64,000 nucleotides of DNA from Bog-756 sp963699105 (GCA_963699105.1 CAVOTI010000005.1:744001-808000); one strand, 5' to 3'. Positions 1-10,200 are shown, counted from the first letter of the stretch. Notes: generated from the letters alone by a model not told the origin. Numbers and translations: made by a program.

Positions 1-705
1 CGGGACGAGATCGCCCGTGGACCCGACGAGCACGGATCGGACCGCATCGACCATGGGCGTGATCGGCTGGTACTTGGCGAAGGGTTGGAGCCAACCCGGC
101 ATGGTCCCGACCGGGACGTAGGTGCTGGAGATGAAGGCGAACACGAATGCGATCATCGACATGCCCTGCGCCGCTTGACTGTTGGGCGCAGCCAGGCCGA
201 TGACAATGAACACCACAGTGAACACGACGCCGTAGAGCAAGCAGAGGCCCAGGGCCGCCAAACCCTGCACAACGCTGCCCTCCAGGCGAAACCCGAAGGC
301 GAATCCGAACGCCGCAGTGGCACAAATCGACCAGGCGTTGGTACTCGAGTCAGCCATGGTCCGCCCCAGCACCAGCGCACGCCGGGGTATGGGAAGCGAA
401 AGGAGCCGGTCGGTGAAGCCCTGCACGCGGTCCTCGGCCACCGCCACGGCGATGCCACCACCGGTGAAGAGCACGATGGTGGCGACGTATCCGGGCACCA
501 GGTAGTACACGTAGCTCGAAGCCCCGGTGGTGACAGCACCTCCGAAGACGAAACGGAAGCTGAACAGGAACAGCGCCGACTGGACGATACCCATGCCGAG
601 CAGGCCGGGAGTCCGGAAGTACTTCCGCAATGCCCGCCGGCTGACTTCGAGACTGGCTCGGCCCGCACCGGGCCCCGCCACTGGGGTGGTGATCGACTGG
701 GTCAT
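1..705 (-). CDS. ABC-2 type transporter permease, C-terminus cut by window edge
   Basis: The open frame runs off the window start, giving 235 codons beginning MTQSITTPVAGPG. It contains long hydrophobic stretches typical of ABC-2 (DrrB-like) membrane subunits, for example around LVPGYVATIVLFTGGGIAVA and later VVFTVVFIVIGLAA, and the common PDxxR-like region appears as MVDAVRSVLVG near the cut end. Its ATG overlaps the stop of the upstream ATPase gene (ATGA at 702-705), so the two are translationally coupled and very probably form one exporter. The substrate cannot be read from the sequence; drug or lipid export is the family norm. Confidence 0.85.
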   Translation of the reverse strand, partial: MTQSITTPVAGPGAGRASLEVSRRALRKYFRTPGLLGMGIVQSALFLFSFRFVFGGAVTTGASSYVYYLVPGYVATIVLFTGGGIAVAVAEDRVQGFTDRLLSLPIPRRALVLGRTMADSSTNAWSICATAAFGFAFGFRLEGSVVQGLAALGLCLLYGVVFTVVFIVIGLAAPNSQAAQGMSMIAFVFAFISSTYVPVGTMPGWLQPFAKYQPITPMVDAVRSVLVGSTGDLVP

Positions 706-1736
706 CTCGCCGTGTCAGTCTGGACGGCACCGGAGGCCGTCGGTGGATCGTCACCAGTGAGGGCCAAGAACACCTCGTCGAGGGTCGGACGGCGCAATCC
801 GATCTCGTCAACCGTGACGGCCGCCTGGTCGAGGCCATGGATGGTGGCGGCCAGTTGGCTCAGGCCGTCGGTGGCCCGGGCATGGGCCCGTCTACCGGCA
901 TGGTCTACTCTGACCTGATCGTTGGTCACCTGGCCCAGTATCTGAGCGACGGATGAGAGCCGGGACGGGTCGGCCAGTACCACCTCGATGACGTCGCCCC
1001 CGATACTGGCCTTGAGGTTGCCGAGTGTTTCCGATGCGATCGCCCGGCCGTGGTCGATGACGACGACGTGATCGGCCAGCTCGTCGGCCTCGTCGAGGTA
1101 GTGGGTGGTCAATACGACGTCGGTACCTTCGGCCACCAGGTTTCGGACGGCATCCCACACCTCGCCGCGGCCGGTGGGATCGAGACCGGTGGTCGGCTCG
1201 TCGAGCAACAGGAGGCGCGGCGCTCCCACCAGACTGGCGCCGAGGTCCAGCCGGCGGCGCTGGCCTCCCGAGTAGGTGCCGGCCCGTCGGTCAGCGACTT
1301 CATCCAGACCGAGTTGCTCGATCACCATCGACGCCGCCCGATCGGCGGCTTTCTTGGGGTGTCCGAAAAGCCGGGCGGTCATCACCAGGTTCTCCCGTCC
1401 GGTCATGGTGGGTTCGACGGCGGCGTACTGGCCGGCGAGGCCGATGTCACGGCGGACGGCCAAGGGGCTGCCGACGACGTCGTTGCCCCGTACTCGCAAT
1501 GTTCCGCCCGAGGGCTCGATCAGGGTGGCCAGGGTCCGCACGAAGGTGGTTTTGCCGGCACCGTTCGGACCGAGGACCGCCACCACCTCGCCCGGCGGGG
1601 CCACCAGGTTCAACCCGTCGAGGGCGGTGACCTTTCCGAATCGGACGGTGAGGTCGGTGGCCTCGATGAGGGGAGCACTCTGACCCACCCCGGGGCCGGA
1701 GCCGGAACGGGAAGTCGTGGACGTGAAGGCGCTCAT
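702..1736 (-). CDS. ABC transporter ATP-binding protein, DrrA-like
   Basis: This 344-residue ATPase energises the ABC-2 permease encoded downstream. Walker A is GPNGAGKTT at about residues 56-64, the signature is YSGGQRRR near 155-162, and Walker B with the D-loop is LLLLDEPTTGLDP near 175-187. The C-terminal extension ending in the LDEVFLALTG motif is typical of the DrrA/daunorubicin-resistance subfamily. The frame stays open further upstream, but I chose the ATG at 1736 because GGAAGAAG lies just before it. The gene is divergent from a PadR-type regulator, which probably controls it. Confidence 0.88.
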   Translation of the reverse strand: MSAFTSTTSRSGSGPGVGQSAPLIEATDLTVRFGKVTALDGLNLVAPPGEVVAVLGPNGAGKTTFVRTLATLIEPSGGTLRVRGNDVVGSPLAVRRDIGLAGQYAAVEPTMTGRENLVMTARLFGHPKKAADRAASMVIEQLGLDEVADRRAGTYSGGQRRRLDLGASLVGAPRLLLLDEPTTGLDPTGRGEVWDAVRNLVAEGTDVVLTTHYLDEADELADHVVVIDHGRAIASETLGNLKASIGGDVIEVVLADPSRLSSVAQILGQVTNDQVRVDHAGRRAHARATDGLSQLAATIHGLDQAAVTVDEIGLRRPTLDEVFLALTGDDPPTASGAVQTDTAR

Positions 1737-1782
1737 CGTTCTTCTTCCCGGCTGTTCCGCATCGAGGTATAGTTTCATATTT

Positions 1783-1857
1783 ACTAGTTTAGTGTCCACT
1801 ATTCTTTATATATCTAGTCCGTGATCAACTAGTACAGTGGCGAACTCGGACTACCCT
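1783..1857. promoter_or_regulatory. Divergent promoter/operator between ABC exporter and padR-like gene
   Basis: This AT-rich stretch contrasts with the surrounding GC-rich DNA. It holds a perfect 5-bp-arm inverted repeat, TAGTG-TC-CACTA (1790-1801), and two ACTAGT palindromes (1783-1788 and 1828-1833) with a further CTAGT at 1814-1818. A TACCCT box at 1852-1857 lies 6 nt before the ATG at 1864, which fits a leaderless transcript of the regulator. PadR proteins usually repress a neighbouring divergent operon, so these symmetric sites are the likely operators. That assignment is inference. Confidence 0.5.
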
Positions 1858-1863
1858 TGAGCC

Positions 1864-2514
1864 ATGAGTTCCGAGCTCCGCCCGTCACCGCTCGGGTTGG
1901 CCGTGCTTGGCCTGCTGCAGGTCGGGCCGCTTCACCCCTACGGGCTCCAACGCCTCATCAAGCTGTGGGGCAAGGACCAGGTCGTGAACGTCGGACAGCG
2001 TGCCAACCTCTACCGGATGATCAACCGGCTCCACCAGGCCGGCCTCATCGCCGTCCGCCACACCGAGCGTGACCAACAGTTTCCGGAGCGAACCGTCTAC
2101 CAGCTGACCGAGGCGGGCCGGACCACGGTCCGGGAATGGCTGACCACCATGCTGTCGGCCACCAAATACGAGTTCCCGGAGTTCCCGGCGGCTCTTTCGT
2201 TCATCATGGGTTTGACCCCCGAGGAGTCGCTGGCCGTGTTGGGGCAGCGGGCGGAGGCACTCCTCCATCGCCTCTCCCAGCTCGACGGCGAGTTGACCGA
2301 TCTGGCCGACACGCTGCCGAGGGTGACACTGCTCGAGTCCGAGTATCTGCGGGCCGTCACCGACGCTGAGCTGAAGTGGGTGAACTCGGTGATGGCTGAT
2401 CTGCGAACGGGCGCATTGACGTGGGTCTACGAGGACTTCGAGGCGGTCATTGCATCGGACGAGGCAAGCCTCCAAGCCATCGATCCTGACTCCGAGGCCT
2501 CCCCTGGCTCGTGA
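1864..2514 (+). CDS. PadR family transcriptional regulator
   Basis: The 216-residue protein begins with a PadR winged helix: the LAVLGLLQVGPLHPYGLQ segment (about residues 11-28), then a recognition-helix region around ANLYRMINRLHQAGLI and the wing ending TVYQLTEAGR. The rest is alpha-helical, as in the dimerising C-terminus of PadR/Vir-type proteins. It is divergently transcribed from the DrrAB-type exporter, the usual arrangement for a ligand-responsive repressor of an efflux pump. The effector is unknown. Confidence 0.88.
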   Translation: MSSELRPSPLGLAVLGLLQVGPLHPYGLQRLIKLWGKDQVVNVGQRANLYRMINRLHQAGLIAVRHTERDQQFPERTVYQLTEAGRTTVREWLTTMLSATKYEFPEFPAALSFIMGLTPEESLAVLGQRAEALLHRLSQLDGELTDLADTLPRVTLLESEYLRAVTDAELKWVNSVMADLRTGALTWVYEDFEAVIASDEASLQAIDPDSEASPGS

Positions 2515-2589
2515 TGGCCATGCCTTTGATGTCGCTCCTCCATGAGCTGGGCGACATCTTGCCGCTGGGCACAGCGTCGACCGGTCCGG

Positions 2590-4389
2590 TCAGCTGCTGG
2601 CCATTCCTCCGCCACGGAGGGCCGGCAGGGCGGTGGCCCGCATCCGCTTGAGAACCCGGTGGGCGACCGGCACGGCATCGGGATGGGCCCCGCCGTTCGA
2701 CTCGACGGCCGCCTGCCAGGCGGCGGAGCGACTGGCCAATGTGTCGGGGTCGTCCAGTTGCAGACAATCGAGGCGGTCGGTCCCGATGTCGACGACGATG
2801 ATGTCTCCGTCCTCCACCAGGGCGATGGGTCCCCCGAGAAAGGCCTCAGGAGCGACGTGCCCGATGACCAGCCCGACCGAACCTCCCGAGAACCGGGCGT
2901 CGGTCATCAGGGCGATCGTGATACCCCGCTGGCGGGACAGGGTCGTGATCCGGGAGGTGGGATCCAGCATTTCCGGCATGCCCGGAGCGCCCCGCGGTCC
3001 CTCGTAGCGGATGACCACCATGTCGTTGTCCTCAAACTCCTCAGGACGGAGATCCAGAGCCTCGACCAGAGCCCGCTCACTGTTGAAGACCCGGGCCCGA
3101 CCGGTGAAGACCCCGTTGGCGACTCCGCCTTCGATGCCGGCGAGCTTCAGGATCGCTCCTCCGTCGGGAGCAAGGTTCCCTCGCAGGAGACGCAGCCCTC
3201 CGGTGTCCTTGAACGGTCTGGCCACCGAGTGGATCACATCATGGTCAGGGAGGGGAGGAGCCAGCCGTTGCACCTGTTCGGCCAGGGTCTCACCGGTGCA
3301 GGTCATGGCGTCACCGTCGAGGAAGCCGGCACCGAGGAGGTCGCTGACGATCACCGGGAGGCCCCCCCTGGTCTCGATGTCCACCATCGAGTAGTAGCCG
3401 AAGGGCCGCATGTTGACCAGCACCGGCACCCGCCGGGACAGCGCGTTGAACTCGGCTTGGCTGAGCACCTCGGACCACAGGTCGATTCCGGCAGCCCGGG
3501 CGATCTCGACGCTGTGCAACATGACGTTGGTCGAGCCACCCATCGAGATGGCCACGGTGAGGGCATTGCGGAGGGAGGTGGGAGTGACGATGTCCCGGGG
3601 CCGGAGGTCGGAGGCCGTCATCGTGGTCAGGCAGTCGACCAGCTGATCGGGGAACTCCTTCAACCGGCGGGGATCGTCGGAGGTCGGGGACACCATGTGG
3701 AGGGGCTCCAACCCGAGCACACCGATGAACGCCTGCATCGTGTTGTAGGTGAACATCCCACCGCAGCTGCCCTGTCCGGGGCAGGCATGCAAGGCAACCC
3801 GGGCCCGGGCCTCGGCGTCCGGGTCTCCCGCGTCTTGGAAGGCATCGACGAGATCGATCCGTGCTCCCGACATCGGGTCCACGCCCGGCTTGATCGAGCC
3901 GTCGGAAAGGATCACCGACGGCGTGTTGTGCTCGAGGAGGGCGGCCACCGTGCCGACCGGCGGTTTGTCGCAGGCCACCACGGCGATCAGCCCGGCCACG
4001 CCGTTGGCCGCCAGATGGACGGCGGTGGCATCATTGACCAGTTCCCGGCCGATCAACGAGAAACGCATCTCGGGAGTCCCGTTGAGCTGACCGTCCGACA
4101 CGCCCAAGGTGAAGGCTGGTGCTATCAGGCGCACCGGCAGGTCGTCCCGGGCGATGCGCTCGGACATTGCCGCCTGGACCGCAGCCACCTTGGCCTGAAC
4201 GCCCAGGTAGCACTGACTGTCACCCAGGGTGCCGAGCACGGCCCACACCGGATCGTGGATCCTCAGGACGTCCTCCCCGAGAAATCGGGCGGTGCCGACC
4301 CTCTGCACGTCGCGACCGGGGTTGGGCGACTGGAGGTTCGACATCTCGTCCCGGCCCGATTCGCTGGCCGCATCAACCAGCGGAGTCAC
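2590..4389 (-). CDS. IlvD/Edd family dehydratase (dihydroxy-acid dehydratase-like)
   Basis: A 599-residue member of the Fe-S dehydratases that remove water from sugar acids or from 2,3-dihydroxy acids. Three candidate cluster cysteines are visible: GDSQC (C60), ACDKP (C140) and GQGSCGGM (C209). The family motif DARFSGGSVGLVIGHVAPEA is present near the C-terminus. I chose the GTG at 4389 because a TATGCT box (minus strand, 4396-4401) lies 6 nt upstream; an ATG at 4344 (584 residues) is the alternative. No other branched-chain amino acid gene adjoins it, so valine/isoleucine synthesis and sugar-acid catabolism are both possible. It converges on the padR-like gene. Confidence 0.85.
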   Translation of the reverse strand: MTPLVDAASESGRDEMSNLQSPNPGRDVQRVGTARFLGEDVLRIHDPVWAVLGTLGDSQCYLGVQAKVAAVQAAMSERIARDDLPVRLIAPAFTLGVSDGQLNGTPEMRFSLIGRELVNDATAVHLAANGVAGLIAVVACDKPPVGTVAALLEHNTPSVILSDGSIKPGVDPMSGARIDLVDAFQDAGDPDAEARARVALHACPGQGSCGGMFTYNTMQAFIGVLGLEPLHMVSPTSDDPRRLKEFPDQLVDCLTTMTASDLRPRDIVTPTSLRNALTVAISMGGSTNVMLHSVEIARAAGIDLWSEVLSQAEFNALSRRVPVLVNMRPFGYYSMVDIETRGGLPVIVSDLLGAGFLDGDAMTCTGETLAEQVQRLAPPLPDHDVIHSVARPFKDTGGLRLLRGNLAPDGGAILKLAGIEGGVANGVFTGRARVFNSERALVEALDLRPEEFEDNDMVVIRYEGPRGAPGMPEMLDPTSRITTLSRQRGITIALMTDARFSGGSVGLVIGHVAPEAFLGGPIALVEDGDIIVVDIGTDRLDCLQLDDPDTLASRSAAWQAAVESNGGAHPDAVPVAHRVLKRMRATALPALRGGGMASS

Positions 4390-4540
4390 CGACGCAGCAT
4401 ATAGGCACCCATCTGCCCCGTGACACGCTCCGCCCACCGGCGGCGGGGAGGACCGGGCCCCGGACCAGGGTCCGGCCCGGGCCGGTGGGACACCACCCGA
4501 TCGAACCACCGGGGGCGGTCCCGGTGTATACATTCCCCCC

Positions 4541-5380
4541 GTGGGTGACGCGGGGGTGGCGCTGGTGACCGGGGCCAGCAGGGGCATCGGCAAGGCGATC
4601 GCCGTCCACCTGGCCGGTGCCGGTCTCGACGTGGCCCTGGCCGCCCGGACGGTCATCGAGGGTGAGGAGCGGGAGCACTCGTCCACCCTGGCCCGGTCCG
4701 ACACCCGGGCCCTGCCCGGATCCCTCGAGGCCACCGCGGCGTTGGTCCGAGCATCGGGGACCCGGGCCCTGCCCGTCTACCTCGACCTGCTGGATCGAAC
4801 CTCGCTCGGGTCGGCCGTGGCCACCGTCCTCGAACGGTGGGGGCGTATCGACGTGCTCGTCAACAATGCCCGCTACGTGGGCCCGGGTCACATGGACCTG
4901 CTGGTCGACACCCCGGTCGAACTGCTCGACCGTCACCTCGAGGCCAACGTGATGGCTCCGATCATCCTCACCAAGCTGGTGCTTCCCGACATGCTCGACC
5001 GGGGTGACGGTGTCGTCATCAACCTCGCCTCGTCGTCGGGCACCATGGACCCGCCGTCGCCGGCCGGCCACGGGGGCTGGGGGCTCGGCTACGGCATGTC
5101 CAAGGGCGCCCTCCACCGGTTGGCCGGGATCCTGGCCGTCGAGCTGGCCGATCGGGGGATCAGGGCCTACAACCTGAGCCCGGGCTTCATCGCCACCGAG
5201 AGGATCGCCATGGACATGGCCGAGTTCGGTTTCCATGCCGAGGCCGGGGCCCCGGCCGACGCCGTGGGTGCGGTGGCCGCCTGGCTGGCCACATCCCCCC
5301 GGGCGGCGGAACGAAACGGCCAATGGGTCGAGGCGCTCCCCTTGTGCCGGGACCTCGACCTCCTGCCCGGCTGGCCCTGA
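4541..5380 (+). CDS. Short-chain dehydrogenase/reductase (SDR)
   Basis: This is a 279-residue Rossmann-fold oxidoreductase. It has the cofactor-binding TGASRGIG motif near residues 10-17, the NNA motif in VLVNNARYVG, the active-site YGMSK, and the following helix and PGFIATE segment typical of classical SDRs. The GTG start lies 6 nt after a TACATT box at 4529-4534, which suggests leaderless expression. It is divergent from the IlvD-like gene and precedes a TetR regulator and a cyclase-family hydrolase, so it probably belongs to a small catabolic unit. The substrate is unknown. Confidence 0.85.
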   Translation: MGDAGVALVTGASRGIGKAIAVHLAGAGLDVALAARTVIEGEEREHSSTLARSDTRALPGSLEATAALVRASGTRALPVYLDLLDRTSLGSAVATVLERWGRIDVLVNNARYVGPGHMDLLVDTPVELLDRHLEANVMAPIILTKLVLPDMLDRGDGVVINLASSSGTMDPPSPAGHGGWGLGYGMSKGALHRLAGILAVELADRGIRAYNLSPGFIATERIAMDMAEFGFHAEAGAPADAVGAVAAWLATSPRAAERNGQWVEALPLCRDLDLLPGWP

Positions 5381-5429
5381 GCCCAGTCAGATCGGCCGGC
5401 GGGCGGTCACCGCTACTGTCGCCCATGCC

Positions 5430-6062
5430 ATGACCGAGCCGACCTCGACACGTGATCTGCTGTTGGATGCCGCCGCCCGACTGTTCGCCGAGCGCGGGAT
5501 CGACAATGTCTCGACCGCCGAGATCGTCCGATCGGCCAACCAACGCAACGTCTCGGCCGTGCGGTACCACTTCGGCAGTCGCGACGAGGTCCTCCGGGCG
5601 GTGTTGGCCCGGCATGTCCCCGACATTGCCGATCGCCGTCGTCAGCTGCTCGACCAGGCCCGCTCCCGACCGGCCGACGACGTCCGGTCGGCGGCCGAAG
5701 CCATCGTTCGCCCCCTGACCGAGTTCGCCCAGCGTGGCTGGCGCCAGCGGGCCTACCTGCAGATCGGATCGGAGTTGAGCGGTTCCATCGACCGCGTCCC
5801 GCCCGAGATCCGCTCGCTGATGGCCGAGACGGTCGGCCACGAGGCGTGGAAGGTGTTCCGCCAACGGTGCCCGGAGGTCCCCACCGACCTGTGGCGGATG
5901 CGCCAGGAGATCTGCATCGTCTTCATCGGACGGGCCGCCGCCGACCGGGCCCGCCAGCTGGACAAGGGTGGCCGCCGGGCCATCCTGTCCGACGACCGGT
6001 TCGTGGGGAACCTTCTCGACATGGTGGTCGGGGCGATGACCGCTCCCACCACCCCCGGATGA
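5430..6062 (+). CDS. TetR/AcrR family transcriptional regulator
   Basis: A 210-residue protein with a TetR N-terminal helix-turn-helix: RDLLLDAAARLFAERGIDNV followed by the recognition region NVSAVRYHFGSRDEVL. The C-terminal two thirds is helical and divergent, as expected for the ligand-binding domain. The ATG at 5430 fits the normal distance to the HTH. It lies 49 bp after the SDR gene and 12 bp before the cyclase-family gene, so all three may be co-transcribed and autoregulated. Confidence 0.88.
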   Translation: MTEPTSTRDLLLDAAARLFAERGIDNVSTAEIVRSANQRNVSAVRYHFGSRDEVLRAVLARHVPDIADRRRQLLDQARSRPADDVRSAAEAIVRPLTEFAQRGWRQRAYLQIGSELSGSIDRVPPEIRSLMAETVGHEAWKVFRQRCPEVPTDLWRMRQEICIVFIGRAAADRARQLDKGGRRAILSDDRFVGNLLDMVVGAMTAPTTPG

Positions 6063-6074
6063 CAAGCTGAGCCG

Positions 6075-7010
6075 ATGTCCACCGAGTACGACGTCCCGAC
6101 CACCGCCCAGCTCGACGCCATGTACGAGTCCCTGAAGAACTGGGGGCGCTGGGGAGCCGACGACCAGCTCGGCATGCTCCACCACCTCACCGATGCCCGC
6201 CGGTTGTCGGCCACCCGTCTGGCCCTGACCGGCGAATCGATCAGCCTGGCCCACGACCTGGCCACCGAGCCTTTGCCCGAACACCCGCACCCGGTGCAGC
6301 ACCACATGTTGGCGGCGGGGGATGCCCGGGACTCGTCGGGGATCGCCGGGTACGAGGCATCCCATGACCACCTGGCCCTCGACCTCCACGGCCTGTGGAC
6401 CACCCACGTCGACGCCCTCTCCCACATGTTCGTGCGGGGCGAGATGTTCGGCGGGCGGCCGGCCAGTGACGTGCGTAGCGACGGGGCCCGGGCCAACACC
6501 GTCTTGTCGATGGCCACCGGGGTGATCGGACGCGGGGTGCTGCTCGACATTCCCCGGGCCCGCAACTGTGCGTACTTCGACGACGGGGACATGGTCACCG
6601 TGGCCGACCTCGAGGCGGCCGAGGACGCCCAGGGGGTCAGGGTCGGTTCCGGCGACGTGCTCCTGGTCATGTGGGGCCGAGAGGCGAGGCGGGCCACCAG
6701 CCGTCGGTTCACCGGCTTCTCCGGTCTCCACGCCGAATGCCTGCCCTGGCTGCAGGAGCGGGAGGTCGCCGCCCTCGGGAGCGACGGGATCCACGACCCG
6801 ATGCCCTTCGTGGACACGCCCGAGTGGCCGTTTCCCGTCCACCAGATCGGGATCACCGCCCTCGGGCTCCATCTCATCGACAACATGGCCCTGGCCGCGC
6901 TGAGCGATCGGTGCTCCGATCAGGGTCGGTGGGAGTTCCTCTTCGCCATGAGCCCGCTCCGCATCGTCAAGGGCACCGGCTGTCCGGTCAACCCGGTGGC
7001 GGTCCTGTGA
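6075..7010 (+). CDS. Cyclase family protein (kynurenine formamidase-like metal hydrolase)
   Basis: The 311-residue protein carries the metal-binding motif of the cyclase/kynurenine formamidase family, seen as THVDALSHMF, inside a stretch that begins with LDLHGLW. Conserved family surroundings include the LLDIPRA strand and the GDVLLVMWGRE segment. Members hydrolyse amide or ester bonds of small cyclic or N-formylated compounds using a divalent metal. It lies 12 bp downstream of a TetR gene and converges on an N-acyl-D-amino-acid deacylase-like gene, which suggests a shared catabolic role. The substrate is not known. Confidence 0.8.
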   Translation: MSTEYDVPTTAQLDAMYESLKNWGRWGADDQLGMLHHLTDARRLSATRLALTGESISLAHDLATEPLPEHPHPVQHHMLAAGDARDSSGIAGYEASHDHLALDLHGLWTTHVDALSHMFVRGEMFGGRPASDVRSDGARANTVLSMATGVIGRGVLLDIPRARNCAYFDDGDMVTVADLEAAEDAQGVRVGSGDVLLVMWGREARRATSRRFTGFSGLHAECLPWLQEREVAALGSDGIHDPMPFVDTPEWPFPVHQIGITALGLHLIDNMALAALSDRCSDQGRWEFLFAMSPLRIVKGTGCPVNPVAVL

Positions 7011-7019
7011 GCATCCTGA

Positions 7020-8718
7020 TCACCGCGGTCGTTTCCGGATCAGCCGGCCGGGGGCGGCCCCGGTCGGTCGACCCTGGCTGATGGTGACCTGGCCGTTGAC
7101 CAGGGTGGCCAGAAATCCATGCGATCGCTGCTCCAGCCGCCGTCCGCCGGCCGGCAGGTCGGCCACCAGCACAGGCACTGCCGGCCCCACCGTGGCCGGG
7201 TCGAACACGTTGAGGTCGGCGACCATGCCCGACCGGAGCAGGCCCCGGTCGCTGAAACCCCATGCCATGGCCGGAGCCAGGGTGATCATGCGGACCGCCT
7301 CTTCCAGAGTGAACTCCTGACGGTCGCGGACCCAGTGGCCGAGCAGGTGGGTGTGGATGGACGAGTCGGCGATCTGGCTGAGATGGGCACCCGAGTCGGA
7401 GAAGGTCATCACCGCCCGCGGGTGACGGAGGGCCCGCAACAACACCTCTTCGTCCTGGGGGTACCGGCTGGGCTGGATGAACAACTGGGTCCCCCCGGAT
7501 TCGACACAGAGATCGATCATGGCCTCGGCCGGGTGCACCCCCCGCTGGCGGCCGATGTCGGCCACCGAGGGATTGGGCGGCAGTCCGTGCCGGTAGACCC
7601 GGATGCCCTCGAAGTCGGGCGGGCGGGCCTGGGCGCCCACCCCGCTCCACCGCCCGTACTCGGCCAGGACGGCGGCCTCCACATAAGGTGACCGGAGCAC
7701 TGGGTCGGACAGGACGCGGAGCTGCTCCTCGACCGGGAGGTCCCGCAGGTCGGCCCAGGCGGGCAGCAGATCGAAGGGCAACCGGGTCTGGCAACGACAA
7801 GAGGACCGAGATCCCCCGGCAGTGGGTTTGGGCGATCATCCTGGCCCCCGCCGATGCCGCCTCGTCGAGGAAGTCGAGGAGGTAGCCCGACGCCCGGGTG
7901 GCCACCATGCCGAAGGTCATCGGCACCCCGGTGGCGGCTGACAGCTCGGTCATGCGCCACAGAGCCCGCCGCCGCTGATCGGGATCGGGCGACGACATGG
8001 CGGCGTCGGCGCCTTCGAAGATCCCGGCGCCCAGGCCTCCCATCACCCCCACCAGTTGGACCACCTCGTCCCAGGACGCCAGCCGCGACGCCACCGGCCG
8101 GTCGTCGGAGGTCTCGTGGTGCTCGCTGCGTGAGGTGGTAAAGCCGATGGCCCCGGCGTCGATGGAGTCGGCCAGCTGCTGTCCCATCACGGCCAGATCG
8201 TCCTCCGTCGCCTCCTGCTCGAACGCCCGCTCCCCCATGGCCCAGGTCCGCAGGGCGGAATGGCCGACGTTGGCGGCGAAGTTGATGCCCTTGTCGATGC
8301 GATCGACCGCATCGAGATACTGCGGGAAGGTCTCGAAGCTCCAGTCGATGCCGGCGGCCAGTGCGGCCGGGTCCATGTCCTCGGCCCGCTCCAGGTTGCG
8401 CACCACCAGGGCCCGCTCGTCGCTCCGGACCGGGGCCAGGGTGAACCCGCAGTTGCCCATGACCGCCGAGGTCACCCCGTGCCAGCACGAGCTGGCCCCG
8501 GAGGCATCCCAGAACACCTGGGCATCCATGTGGGTATGGCCGTCGATGAACCCCGGGGTGACGGCATGGCCCTCGGCGTCGATCTCGACGGCGCCCCGCT
8601 CGCCCACCCGGCCGACGGTGGCGATCCGATCGCCGACCACCCCCACGTCGGCCCGGAACGAACCGAGTCCCGAGCCATCCACCACCGTGCCATTGCGGAT
8701 CACGACGTCATAGGCCAT
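7020..8718 (-). pseudogene. N-acyl-D-amino-acid deacylase-like amidohydrolase, one frameshift
   Basis: The N-terminal part starts MAYDVVIRNGTVVDGSG and has the metal motif GFIDGHTHMDAQ, then CGFTLAPV and TQAHC-type residues seen here as AQTHCRGISVLLS. Near 7790-7795 the frame breaks; the continuation in the next frame begins RLPFDLLPAWADLRDLPV and keeps SDSGAHLSQIAD and a normal C-terminus. Removing one base (TTGCCAG read as TTCCAG) restores about 566 residues of a D-aminoacylase/amidohydrolase-3 protein. The start has AGGAGG upstream. Both halves look fully conserved, so an extra base in the sequence is more likely than true inactivation. It is divergent from an amidohydrolase-2 gene. Confidence 0.75.
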
Positions 8719-8748
8719 TGGCCCTCCTCATCCGGCAACCGGCAAGTA

Positions 8749-8761
8749 ATGCGCATATATT
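8749..8761. promoter_or_regulatory. Divergent promoter between two amidohydrolase genes
   Basis: The 50-bp gap between the divergent genes contains the perfect palindrome ATGCGCAT (8749-8756), directly followed by a TATATT box (8756-8761). The ATG of the rightward gene is at 8769, only 7 nt after that box, and has no Shine-Dalgarno sequence, so a leaderless transcript is likely. The palindrome could be an operator; no binding protein is identified. Confidence 0.45.
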
Positions 8762-8768
8762 AGACGTG

Positions 8769-10200
8769 ATGAGCTCCTCCTCCGAGATCCACGGTCGGCT
8801 GGGCCACCCGGTCATCGACATCGACGGCCACACCGCCGAGTACCTCCCGACCCTGGCGCCCTACATCGAGGGCGAAGGACTGGCTCTCGACCACCCCTCG
8901 CTCCGGCGCATGGTCCCGTCGGCCGGCGGCACCGACCGATCCTGGCACGAGCAGACCCCGGCCGAGCAGGGCGGCCACCCGCACCCCGAGGGGGCCGTGG
9001 TGGAGCGCTCCGGCCCGCCGGTCCATCGATCTGGCCACCGCCCTGTTTCCCGAGCTGCTCTATGAGCGCCTCGACGAGATCGGCATCGACTTCGGGGTGG
9101 TGTACCCGAGCCTCGGACTGGTCTTCCTCCATACTGCCGACGACACCTATCGGCGGGGCCTGTGCCGGGCCCTCAACCGGGCCAACGCCGCCACCTTCGC
9201 TCCCCTGGCCGACCGGTTGACGCCGGTGGCGGCCATTCCCATGCACACCCCCGGGGAGGCGGTGGCCGAGCTCGAGTTCGCCGTGCAGGAGCTCGGGTTC
9301 AAAGCCGTGGTGTGCGCCGGCTTCGTCGAGCGGCCGTTCGGAGCCCTGGCCGGCCGGGACCCCGAAGTGGCCCGCTATGCCAACTGGCTGGACCAGTTCG
9401 GGATCGACTCCGCCTACGACTACGACCCGGTGTGGGCCAAGGCCCAAGAGCTCGGGGTTTCGATCGCCTTCCATTCCGGATTCATCGGGATGACCCCCTT
9501 CCGTTCGATCTCCAGCTACGTGAGCAATCACCTGTCGATGCTGGCCGTCGGCCAACAGTCGTTGGCCAAGTCGCTGTTCCTCGGCGGGGTCACCCGGCGC
9601 TTCCCCGATATGAACTTCGTGTTCCTCGAAGGCGGCGTGGCCTGGGCTGCCACCCTGTACAGCGACATCGTGGGCCACTGGAAGAAGCGGAACCTGACCG
9701 CCCTGCGGGCCAACCTCGACCCGGCCCTGGTCGATCGGGGCCTGATGCTCGAACAGATCCTTCGCTTCGCCCCCGATGCCCGGCGGCTCGATCCGGAACT
9801 GACCGCCCGGCCCCCCGAACCCGAGGACATGCTCGACGAATGGGCAGCCTGCGGCATCGCCACCGCCGAGGACATCAAGACCCTGTTCGCCGAGCGCTTC
9901 TACTTCGGCTGCGAAGCCGATGATCCGTTGACCTCCATGGCCTTCAACACCAAGGTCAACCCGTTCGGCAGCGAGCTCCAGGTGATGATGGGCTCGGACG
10001 TCGCCCACTGGGACGTGCCCGACATGACCGAGGTGCTGGAGGAGGCGTGGGAGATGGTCGAGCGCCAATGGATCGACGAGGCGAGCTTCGAGAAGTTCAC
10101 CTTCACCAACCCGGTGCGCTTCTATACCGACACCAATCCGTCGTTCTTCAAGGGCACGGTGGTGGAGGCGGCCGTCGACCGGCTGCTGGCCCAGGCCTGA
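8769..10200 (+). pseudogene. Amidohydrolase-2 family protein (TIM-barrel metal hydrolase), one frameshift
   Basis: The first part reads MSSSSEIHGRLGHPVIDIDG, where the DIDGH segment supplies the usual N-terminal metal-site histidine region. Between about 8950 and 8985 the frame shifts by one surplus base into ATRTPRGPWWSAPARRSIDL, after which the frame is open to 10200. Later family features include the AFHSGFIG segment, the VFLEGGVAWAATL segment and the GSDVAHWDVPD aspartate region. Proteins of this group include decarboxylases and hydrolases of aromatic acids. With one base removed the product would be about 476 residues. The downstream D-aminoacylase-like gene starts 1 bp after the stop, so they form an operon. 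Confidence 0.75.

Noticed and set aside
2542..4404. A long plus-strand frame of about 620 codons
   Set aside because: It lies antisense to the IlvD/Edd gene, and its translation is a Gly/Pro/Arg/His-rich shadow without motifs.
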